A stretch of 64,000 bases of DNA from Paracoccaceae bacterium. GTDB taxonomy: Bacteria; Pseudomonadota; Alphaproteobacteria; Rhodobacterales; Rhodobacteraceae. The translations under genes were made by a program, and so were the position numbers. This document shows, piece by piece, positions 57,157 to 64,000 of this stretch. The stretch spans positions 124,001-188,000 of the forward strand of contig JAGQRW010000007.1 of the NCBI GenBank assembly GCA_020425085.1, in the 5' to 3' direction. Each line of letters begins with the position of its first letter. The first letter of the stretch is position 1. The notes beneath the pieces are model-generated. The model saw only the letters and a list, made by a program, of their open reading frames with translations. It was not told the origin of the DNA and did not search any database.

Positions 57157-57205
57157 CTGCTGACAACTTGAAGGGTGTTGCCAATGCATGGTTCACAGAT
57201 GCAGT

Positions 57206-58387
57206 TCAGGCCACCTGTCCCGCCGCCCAGCCTGATGACCAGGCCCACTGGAAATTATAGCCGCCCAGCCAACCGGTCACATCCACCACCTCACCTATGA
57301 AATATAGCCCCGGCACCGACTTTGCCTCCATGTTGCGGGCATCAAGGGCGTCGGTTGAAACGCCGCCAAGCGTGACCTCGGCGGTGCGATAACCCTCGCT
57401 TCCGATCGGTTTCAGCCGCCAGGTATTTATCGCTCCGGCCAGTTCCGTCAACTCGGCCTGGGTCAAATCCGCAAGGTTCTTTCCTGTCGGTATCTTTTCG
57501 GCCAACAGCACCGCCAGCCGCTTTGGCAATACCGCCGCCAGCGCTGTCGCCGGCATTTGCCGCCCTGCCTTGCGCCGGGCGCGTTCCAGAAATGCTAACG
57601 CATCTTGCCCCGGCATCAGATCGACCAGAATCGCATCCCCCTCGCGCCAATAGGACGAGATTTGCAGGATCGAAGGGCCCGACAGGCCGCGATGGGTGAA
57701 CAGTAAACCCTCTTCGAAATGCGTACCGTTGCAGGAAACTGCCGCCCTTGCAGACAACCCCGCCAAAGGCCGCAACCGGACCATATCAGCATCGGCAAAG
57801 GTCAGTGGCACAAGGCCGGGCCGGGTCACGACCAGTTCCAGCCCGAACTGCCGGGCGATTTCATAGCCAAACCCGCTTGCCCCCATTTTCGGGATCGACC
57901 GGCCACCCGTGGCGATTATCAGAGATTCCGTACCGATCACCCCGCGCGGGGTTTCCAGTCGAAATCCAGCCTCATATCTTTCCACCGCACCGACACCGGT
58001 TTGCAATCGCAGCACCACCCCGGCATCGCGCATGTCGGCCAGCAGCAGATCAACGATCTTCATTGCGCTTTCATCACAGAAAAGCTGGCCCAGGGTCTTT
58101 TCGTGCCAGCCGATCCCTGCCGCATCAAGTCGCGCGATGAAATCCCATTGGTTATAACGACTAAGGGCCGAGATGGCGAATTTCGGGTTTGCGGACAGGA
58201 AAGAGTCGGCAGAACAACGAAGATTGGTGAAATTGCATCTGCCACCACCGGAAATGCGGATCTTTTCGCCCGCCGAGTGGTTATGATCCAGCACTAGAAC
58301 CCGGCGCGAGCGGCGCGCACACTCGATCGCGCACATCATCCCCGCCGCCCCGGCACCGACAATCACTGCATCAAACTGTTCCATCAC
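57206..58387 (-). CDS. NAD(P)/FAD-dependent oxidoreductase of the HI0933/BaiN type
   Basis: A 393-residue flavoprotein. The N-terminal dinucleotide-binding loop is VIVGAGAAGMMCAIECARRSRRVLVLDHN, followed by GGGRCNFTN (the family's second hallmark), and a late GEVVDVTGWLGGYNFQWAWSSG that closes the FAD fold. Members are related to gut bile-acid reductase BaiN, but most are of unknown function. It stands alone on the minus strand, convergent with the phosphohexomutase. Confidence 0.9.
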   Translation of the reverse strand: MMEQFDAVIVGAGAAGMMCAIECARRSRRVLVLDHNHSAGEKIRISGGGRCNFTNLRCSADSFLSANPKFAISALSRYNQWDFIARLDAAGIGWHEKTLGQLFCDESAMKIVDLLLADMRDAGVVLRLQTGVGAVERYEAGFRLETPRGVIGTESLIIATGGRSIPKMGASGFGYEIARQFGLELVVTRPGLVPLTFADADMVRLRPLAGLSARAAVSCNGTHFEEGLLFTHRGLSGPSILQISSYWREGDAILVDLMPGQDALAFLERARRKAGRQMPATALAAVLPKRLAVLLAEKIPTGKNLADLTQAELTELAGAINTWRLKPIGSEGYRTAEVTLGGVSTDALDARNMEAKSVPGLYFIGEVVDVTGWLGGYNFQWAWSSGWAAGQVA

Positions 58388-58476
58388 CCGCGTTTAAGGG
58401 CGGTAATATTCCAAGGCAATCCCCACATTTTGGACTTGAAGACGGTGCGCATGTTTCGTACATAACCCCGCACAGT

Positions 58477-58551
58477 TGGGGTGTGGCCTAGTGGTAGGGC
58501 AACGCTTTTTGGTAGCGCAGATCGTAGGTTCGAATCCTACCACCCCAGCCA
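58477..58551 (+). tRNA. tRNA-Gln (anticodon TTG)
   Basis: A complete cloverleaf of 75 bases including an encoded CCA. Acceptor stem TGGGGTG (58477-58483) pairs with CACCCCA (58541-58547). The D stem is GCC/GGC, the anticodon loop is TTTTGGT with anticodon TTG at 58509-58511, and the T stem GTAGG/CCTAC is exact. The first anticodon-stem pair (58502 with 58518) is A-C, a mismatch. Downstream is an A+T-rich stretch leading to a recombinase remnant. Confidence 0.95.
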
Positions 58552-58561
58552 GACGCATAAC

Positions 58562-58581
58562 ATATTGATATTACTCAATAT
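58562..58581. repeat. A+T-rich inverted repeat after tRNA-Gln
   Basis: ATATTGA (58562-58568) is the exact reverse complement of TCAATAT (58575-58581), with a 6-nt loop, 11 bases after the tRNA end. It may be a 3' processing or termination signal for the tRNA transcript, or part of an old integration site. The surrounding sequence is lower in G+C than the tRNA. Confidence 0.35.
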
Positions 58582-58762
58582 TATAGGCTTTTCACCCGTG
58601 TTTTTGGGGTTCGTTTACGGTACCGATACGCCCCAGACCGAAACCTTCCGAAGATATACAAGATTCTGTAAAAAGTCTGGAAACAGGCTTTGCACGCTAG
58701 CAGTTTGTACTCACCGTGATGCAGAGACGATCCTGGTTTTCAGGTAGGAGGATAACTTTTGC

Positions 58763-60283
58763 TCAGATCGAGCGGAAAATTTCGCGCTGGTCTTTCCAGC
58801 TGGCGGGATACGCGTGGCGCAACAGCCATTCCGTTGTCAGACCAATCGGTTGGCGTCCTTCAAAGACATCTCGGATGACCTCGGGTGCCAGGAATGCGAG
58901 CTCGACAAGTTGCTGAATCCGGCGACCGGTTACACCTTCGATCTCTCCTATTTCTGTGAAGGTCTGACCCGATATTATCATTGCCAGATACCGGTTTGCT
59001 CTGGCTATGTTTCTGAACAGCGTTTCGTCGCGCGGCGCAACAGCGCCGGCAAGAATTATCCTGGTTTCCACTCCGCGCTTTCGATGCCGGAACTCCGAAC
59101 TGACCGCCGTTAAATCACCGTTGATGCGATCGGCGCCCACACCCAGATACTCAGCGACTGCCTCATGGTCCAGCGTCGCAGATATCCTGCCCCGGGTGAT
59201 ATCCATGCGCTTAATAAGGAAAAAGGTTTCTGTGCAAGGTGATCGCATTTTCTGATCGAGCTTTGAAAGCTGCTCAAGAAACACGGCAAGTTCTTCTGTT
59301 GTAACATCAAAAACGATGTTCGCGGCGACTTCCGGATCTACAAGATATCCAGCTACCAGCCTCGCGACTGCACTTTCCAGTTCGGGACCGGGTAAACGCC
59401 ATCCGCCAGGATCTTTTGTTCCGGAGTTGCGGATCAACCGGTGAGACACATAGTAACGAAGTCTGCGACCTTTCGCGGTTTTGGTATGGCTCGGTGTAAG
59501 GCGATCACCCGTTTCATCAAACACCTTACCGGTTAGCAGCGACACATGCTTTTTTTCTCCACCCTGGTTTTGAGCTTTTCCCGATCGCGCCATGACCGCA
59601 CCCGTTTGCAGCTGTTCCTGCAACTGATCCCAATCCTCGGGCGCAATGATGGGCGGGTGCATTCCGGGATAGACTTTTGCATGGTGTCGAATCCTGCCCG
59701 CATAAATCGGGTTGGTCAGGATGTGATAGATGTGACCAAAGCTGAAATCCGTTCCGCCTTTCAATTGGCCTGAAGACAGTTTCCGCACGGCTGTTTTCAG
59801 TTCCAGCTTGTCGACCTCTGTTTTCGCAGTTCGGACATTTCCGTGCCGACGATAAAGATCATATATTGTCCGGATAATCCTGGCATCCGCTTCCTTGATC
59901 TTCAGTGTCCTTCCGTCCGGCTCGTAGCCAAGCGGGACATTGCCGCCCATCCACAGGCCTTTCTTCTTGGATGCCGCGATCTTGTCCCGGATAATGCCGA
60001 CGTCAAATGTAAGATCATCTGACATCAGCGTGCCCAGTTCTGCCGCCAGAAGGTCAATGTCGGCGAAACGTTCCCGCACCGCGACACCCCCGCCAAGATG
60101 GTCTACTTCGTAGTTTCGGCTGCGGTTGAGCTGGACGTGACGGGTCAGAAGTGGCGACTGGGCCGGGGTTGGATATTTGGCCGGATATGTCTGCTCATGT
60201 TTCGCCCGCAGGGCGCTGGGGATCGCGTCATCGCGCCCACGATATTGCTGGTGCCAGAAGATGACCGTTTCTGCGGTTGCCAA
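58763..60283 (-). pseudogene. large serine recombinase, decayed, lacking its catalytic domain
   Basis: A 506-codon frame with a typical serine-recombinase C-terminal part from about residue 98 onward: IRDKIAASKKKGLWMGG, then a DGRTLKIKEADARIIRTIYDLY recombinase domain, HIYHILTNPIYAGRIRHH, and a zinc-ribbon/coiled-coil-like part. The first ~97 codons do not resemble the expected N-terminal resolvase domain (no catalytic Ser motif, no YxRxS-type start). The expected ~190 residues are missing or replaced, so the enzyme is probably inactive. It lies just beyond tRNA-Gln and is likely the remains of an integrated element. I saw no repeated tRNA end at the other side. Confidence 0.7.
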
Positions 60284-60417
60284 AGCTCAGCGCGGTGATC
60301 CAGCGCGCCATTCGCGAAAAAGCCTGCACACACGGTATTGCATTCGAGCAGTTGCCGCTACAGACGGGGACATCGGCTTGAGGCGGTTGGTTCACGCAGG
60401 GTTGCGCAATTCCATCA

Positions 60418-60633
60418 TCACTCTGACGGATCATCCTGAAGGGTGCGCAGTGCCTTTTTGATCTGTCGCAGCCGCTCGGTTCGATCCACGCCTTCCATAC
60501 CATCCTCGGACGCGCGCATATAGTCCTTCTTGTCGTCGCGCCAATCTTCGAGCATTTTGATTTTCTCTTCGCGGGCTATCGTTTCATCGCGCAAAAGTTC
60601 GTCCGGTGTCTCATATTTTCCAAAATACGCCAA
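60418..60633 (-). CDS. small conserved hypothetical protein
   Basis: A 71-residue charged helical protein (TTG start, reads (M)AYFGKYETPDELL, then REEKIKMLEDWRDDKKDYMRASEDGMEG and RLRQIKKALRTLQ). The start is supported by GGAGAC upstream and by the similarity of this layout to small alphaproteobacterial proteins; the longer upstream frame has no coding look. Function unknown. It lies between the recombinase remnant and the MFS gene. Confidence 0.65.
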   Translation of the reverse strand: MAYFGKYETPDELLRDETIAREEKIKMLEDWRDDKKDYMRASEDGMEGVDRTERLRQIKKALRTLQDDPSE

Positions 60634-60947
60634 AACAGGTCTCCTCTGAACAGCATGGGTTAGAATAGTAGCCCAAGAATGGTTCTGGCAACAGTTCAAC
60701 GGATACATTGACCGGGCATCTGCAAGTTCGTTGCATTCGTTTGTGTCCATGTCAGGTATTTGCTGGGCGATATCGGCCCGTGGATCATGGTGACAGATCC
60801 CGAAGATTGTAACGAAAGACTCCACGCGCCTGATAGCCCATTGCAATGCGGGGTTTCAGGATGGCTGCGGCCAAATCTGCACTCCAGAAGCCCGGCTTCG
60901 GCGCTCTGCAACAAGCGGTGCGGCACAATGGTCTGTCTCGGACGGCG
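60634..60947. other. intergenic region upstream of the small conserved gene
   Basis: About 310 bases with no gene that I can support, between the 71-residue gene and the 3' end of the MFS transporter gene. Small open frames in other phases have no family resemblance. No terminator is obvious. Confidence 0.4.
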
Positions 60948-62234
60948 TCAACGCTCTTGGCCCTCCATAGGCTTGTCTCGCGCTTTCTCCTCAGGTTCGG
61001 CACGTGGATCGAGCGCCATCACTGCAGGTGAAATATCCGGAAGCGGCACGAACTTTTCCCGCTCGCCTTGGGGTATTTGCGGCGCCGATTTGACCCGGAA
61101 TAGAACGAATATCGCATAGGTGATCGCAATCAGCGATTCAAACACGAAGAATGACGCAGGCCCAAAGACCGACATGAGCATGGAAGCCAGCAGTGGGCCT
61201 ATAGTGGCGCCGATCGAATAGACCATCAGCAATCGCCCCGACGCTGCGACATAGTATCGCCGGTCCAGCCGGTCGAATGTCTGTGCAACGCAAAGCGGAT
61301 AGACGCTGCTGATCGCGCCGCCGAATGCCAACGCCATGACCATAAGGGCAATCAGCGGCACCCCGTTGGCAAACGACAGCGACAAAAGCCACCATGACAC
61401 ACCGACTGCAATCAGTATGACGGACATTACGATGCGCCGGTCATACCTGTCGGCCAGCATGCCTACGGGCAACTGAAAGCCGAGCCCTCCCAATACGACG
61501 ACACTCATGAACATCGCGGCTTCGGACGCGCTCAGTCCGACCTGGCGGGCAAAGACAACGGCCAGTGCATAGAACGAGCCGATCAGCATACCAGCGACAC
61601 CTGCGCCAACCACGCCCACTTTCGAGGCTGCATAAATTTCTCTTACCCGCAAAACGCGAATGTTGCTGATATCGGGCTTGCCCAGACGCGTCACCGCGAT
61701 GGGAATGAGCGACAGGCCGATCAGAGCCGAGGACAGCATCAGAAGGTCGCTGCTCTGAACCGGCGCCACGTTCACCAGCGACTGGCCTCCGGCAATCGCG
61801 AGATAGAATACCAGCATATAAAAGCCCAGTACACGTCCACGTGTCTCGTTGCTGCTGCGTTCGTTGAGCCAGCTTTCAACCGAGGTTGCCATCCCGGCGA
61901 TGCAAAAGCCGTTGATGACCCGCAGGACCACCCATGCCACCGGGGTAAAGAAGAAATCATAGGCCAGGCAGACCGCAGCAGTCAGCGCCGCGAAGGCCGA
62001 GAAGGCGCGGATATGGCCAATCCGCAGGATGACATGTTTGGCTCTCAGTCCGCCGAAGGCCAGCCCCATATAATACGCCGCCATGATTGCACCAATCAGC
62101 GCCACCGGATAATCTGCCGCCTCCATGCGAAGTGGCAGCACCACGCCTAGCAGGCTGTTGCCCGCAGTGAAGGCGGCGGATCCACCTAGTAATGGTCTCA
62201 CTGCGGCGAGGGTTTCACGTATATTCTGGGTCAT
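60948..62234 (-). CDS. MFS transporter (YcaD-like)
   Basis: A 428-residue major facilitator with 12 predicted helices. Landmarks include the loop 2-3-like GLRAKHVILRIGHIRAFS, ESWLNERSSNETRGRVLGFYM (a hallmark of the YcaD group) and QLPVGMLADRYDRRIVM in the second half. The C-terminal ~45 residues are charged and cytoplasmic. It probably moves a small substrate or a drug across the inner membrane. Substrate unknown. Confidence 0.87.
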   Translation of the reverse strand: MTQNIRETLAAVRPLLGGSAAFTAGNSLLGVVLPLRMEAADYPVALIGAIMAAYYMGLAFGGLRAKHVILRIGHIRAFSAFAALTAAVCLAYDFFFTPVAWVVLRVINGFCIAGMATSVESWLNERSSNETRGRVLGFYMLVFYLAIAGGQSLVNVAPVQSSDLLMLSSALIGLSLIPIAVTRLGKPDISNIRVLRVREIYAASKVGVVGAGVAGMLIGSFYALAVVFARQVGLSASEAAMFMSVVVLGGLGFQLPVGMLADRYDRRIVMSVILIAVGVSWWLLSLSFANGVPLIALMVMALAFGGAISSVYPLCVAQTFDRLDRRYYVAASGRLLMVYSIGATIGPLLASMLMSVFGPASFFVFESLIAITYAIFVLFRVKSAPQIPQGEREKFVPLPDISPAVMALDPRAEPEEKARDKPMEGQER

Positions 62235-62326
62235 GGCTTTGATCCGGGTATTCTGTCCCGCTCAGGAAACAGGGCGCGTTCCAACGTATATAACCGGAAT
62301 CAAAGGCATCGGTAATGTATGAGTGC

Positions 62327-62352
62327 AAAAGCCCCGGCGGGTGCCGGGGCTT
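62327..62352 (-). terminator. intrinsic terminator of the dps gene
   Basis: GCCCCGGC (62331-62338) is the exact reverse complement of GCCGGGGC (62343-62350), with a 4-base loop, and is flanked by AAAA on the left. Read on the minus strand, the hairpin is followed by TTTT, as expected for termination after dps, whose stop is at 62384. Confidence 0.85.
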
Positions 62353-62383
62353 CCTGATCATGGATAGATCTGAGCCGATGTGA

Positions 62384-62878
62384 TTATGCAGAAGTGGCGC
62401 GCAGCATCCAGGCGGCTTTTTCATGAAAGCCCGCGCGTGCGGTTGCAAGATCGGCCGTTACCGGATCATCGGCAACCTCTGCCGCCGCCACCAGTGCACG
62501 CATGCGTAACGCCAGGGCTTCATGGTCGGACAAGAGGTCATTGATCATACCATCCGCTGTGAGGCTTGCATCGGCGTCCTGTCCATTGGGGCCGGCGGCC
62601 AGAATTTCGGCACTGATCATCACAGGCTTGCCCAGTGCCCTGATACGCTCGGCCAGCACGTCCACGGCGGTGAACATGTCGGTATATTGCTGTTCCGTCA
62701 GATCGTGGAGCGTCACGAAGAGCGGACCGGTCACGTTCCAGTGGTAGATCTGGGATTTAAGAACCAGGCGATATGTGTCGGCCAGAACCTCGTTAAGTGT
62801 AATGATCACGGATGCGATCTTTGAGGTGTCAAAAGTGGTGATTTCGGCTGTGGTTTTTCTGTCCGCTGAATGCGTCAT
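62384..62878 (-). CDS. dps: Dps family DNA-binding ferritin-like protein
   Basis: A 164-residue Dps. The ferroxidase-site signature is visible: SQIYHWNVTGPLFVTLHDL, then EQQYTDMFTAVDVLAERIRALG. Dps oligomers store iron and protect DNA from oxidative damage in the cytoplasm. The start at 62878 is preceded by AAAGGAGA at a good distance. It is a single gene followed by a clear terminator. Confidence 0.94.
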   Translation of the reverse strand: MTHSADRKTTAEITTFDTSKIASVIITLNEVLADTYRLVLKSQIYHWNVTGPLFVTLHDLTEQQYTDMFTAVDVLAERIRALGKPVMISAEILAAGPNGQDADASLTADGMINDLLSDHEALALRMRALVAAAEVADDPVTADLATARAGFHEKAAWMLRATSA

Positions 62879-63042
62879 GGATGTCTCCTTTGTGTGTTGA
62901 GGTGTGTTGAGTGAAATGTGGTGCTGATCGCGCACCGGCACCACTGCAGGCGCCACGACCGAACCCCGGCGAGGCTTTGCAACCTGCGGCAACGATCTGC
63001 CAAGACGCCGTTACGGTGAGGTGTTGGCAGCGCGGGGCGTGG

Positions 63043-63351
63043 TCAAGCGGGGTACACGACTGAAGTCGGTGCTTTTTCCCTGCGGGCCGGTTCCACTACC
63101 GCAACCGCAACCTGACGCCTGAGTCTTCCGTTGTCGAACAAACCATCTACCACGCGCGGAATGTCGCCGCGATAGATACCCAGATCCCTGAGTACCCGGT
63201 TATCCATCGCCTGAAGTTCGCTGATGGCCTCGTAGCGTTCCATGTTCTTTCTGATGGCCTGAAATACCTGCCGGAAGATACCGGCGAACTTGCTGCGCCG
63301 AATACGGCTGTTGCTGAGGTCGAGCGTTTCACGAGTGTTATAGTTGGTCAT
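63043..63351 (-). CDS. DUF1127 family protein
   Basis: A 102-residue protein. The C-terminal half has the DUF1127 core: ISELQAMDNRVLRDLGIYRGDIPRVVD, in which the R-x-L-x-D-I/L-G-I pattern is typical. The N-terminal part (NTRETLDLSNSRIRRSKF) is longer than in most members. A strong ribosome site (GGAGG) precedes the ATG at 63351. DUF1127 proteins in alphaproteobacteria have been linked to stress and sRNA-mediated regulation. A GC-rich hairpin lies about 190 bases upstream. Confidence 0.85.
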   Translation of the reverse strand: MTNYNTRETLDLSNSRIRRSKFAGIFRQVFQAIRKNMERYEAISELQAMDNRVLRDLGIYRGDIPRVVDGLFDNGRLRRQVAVAVVEPARREKAPTSVVYPA

Positions 63352-63836
63352 GTCATCCTCCAAATCAGGTATACTGTTGTCGAGACATCGGCGGCCTGAC
63401 TGTGGGCACAGGGCATCACGATCCCGCCGCAATATCTCGGCGCCATTGTCTTGTTCATTTGATCAAGGTGAGATCAGAACCCCCGAGGCGTGGACAAGCA
63501 AAGGGCCTGCCCGCCCGGGGTTACCGGCGGTTCAGTAGTCTTTCCGCGCTGTGCGGAAACCTCTTGTGGAAGCTGAACATCATCATACTTTGAATATGGC
63601 CATCTCCGTGTTCGGTTTCAAGCCAGCTTGACCCGACCGTGACCTTTTGGGCACTAAACGCTCTGCCGGTAAATTACGTCGATACGATACAAGATGTCAC
63701 TTTGGCCTTTTATCGAGAGAATCTCGCCGTTAACGCGCTTTTGGCAATTCATCTGTCCGGTGACTTGTCCTCACGCGTCTTGTCGCCGTAGCTTGTTGAA
63801 AGTCGGCACGGGCCGGGCAAAGATGGAAAGGTGGCG
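63352..63836. other. intergenic region before the FUSC-family gene
   Basis: About 485 bases without a gene I can support. It holds a perfect 7-bp hairpin, TTTCCGC (63541-63547) with GCGGAAA (63553-63559) and a 5-nt loop. Divergent promoters of the DUF1127 gene (minus) and the FUSC-like gene (plus) are expected here, but no convincing -35/-10 pair stands out. A small RNA cannot be excluded. Confidence 0.4.
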
Positions 63837-64000
63837 ATGGATAATCTGGGCTGGCAGTTAAGACACGCGCTGCGCATGGTTGTGGCTGGGGTGGCGGCTT
63901 ATCTGCTGGTCTTTGCGCTTGGGCTTGCCGCAGATTTTTCGACCGTCATCACTGCGGTTTTCGTCACCCAAAGCAATGTTGGTGGTTCCTACCGCGTTGC
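63837..64000 (+). CDS. FUSC-family protein, N-terminal part
   Basis: The first 54 codons of a membrane protein, cut off by the end of the window. It reads MDNLGWQLRHALRMVVAG, then a hydrophobic helix and DFSTVITAVFVTQSNVGGSY, matching the N-terminus of FUSC/aromatic acid exporter-type proteins. Only this part can be seen, so the full function is uncertain. The start ATG at 63837 has GGAAAGG upstream. Confidence 0.65.
   Translation, partial: MDNLGWQLRHALRMVVAGVAAYLLVFALGLAADFSTVITAVFVTQSNVGGSYRV

Noticed and set aside
58552-60417. A complete integrated element with att sites
   Set aside because: Only a decayed recombinase is present; I could not see a repeated tRNA 3' end or other element genes.

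Overview
The window looks like a chromosomal segment of an alphaproteobacterium of the Rhodobacterales type. The reasons are the high-G+C background, a GcrA cell-cycle regulator, DUF1127, DUF1150, DUF465 (YdcH) and DUF1178 proteins, a ptsP (EI-Ntr) gene directly behind lysC, a Hint-domain secreted protein, and a multi-subunit Mrp-like antiporter with a fused DUF4040/MnhB subunit. These assignments come from reading the sequence and family knowledge; no database search was run.

Layout. 1-5.7 kb: the 3' end of groEL with a terminator, a Hint-domain protein, a secreted lipase-like hydrolase, purE-purK, a DUF465 protein, and a small heat-shock protein with a DUF1150 protein behind an RpoH-like promoter. 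5.7-14.7 kb: enoyl-CoA hydratase family protein, AsmA, a PLP decarboxylase, a hydantoinase A family protein, an A+T-rich orphan gene with a HEPN-like motif, a flavin reductase and a GNAT acetyltransferase. 14.7-22.6 kb: lysC-ptsP, SDR, DUF1178, NUDIX, gcrA, an ABC-2 permease and an EamA transporter. 22.7-32.5 kb: argD-argF, a beta-class DNA methyltransferase fused to a nuclease-like domain, mtnP, a DUF1989 protein, a DUF900 lipoprotein, apt, and leuA preceded by a leader peptide and alternative hairpins.

32.6-43.8 kb: the rod-shape operon mreB-mreC-mreD-mrdA-rodA, a GhrA-type reductase, a cytochrome c'-like protein, an 18-repeat MORN protein, nadE, and SseB with a uracil-DNA glycosylase family protein. 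44.5-52.1 kb (minus strand): an E-F-G-(DUF4040+B)-C-D-D-x-D cation/proton antiporter operon with three NuoL/M/N-like subunits and no full-length MrpA. 52.5-57.2 kb: a surface-polysaccharide block, kpsT-like ATPase, kpsE-like co-polymerase, kdsA and a phosphohexomutase. 57.2-64 kb: a BaiN-type flavoprotein, tRNA-Gln, a decayed large serine recombinase, a small conserved protein, an MFS transporter, Dps, DUF1127 and the start of a FUSC-family gene.

Most of the window is core metabolism and envelope biology. The accessory or unusual parts are: the A+T-rich gene at 12.3-13.3 kb; the methyltransferase at 25.2-26.6 kb, whose recognition region has foreign composition; the attenuator-like region before leuA; the antiporter operon, which contains a gene with no ordinary start codon where one is expected; and the recombinase remnant beside tRNA-Gln. 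I did not find a CRISPR array, a complete insertion sequence or a complete prophage.
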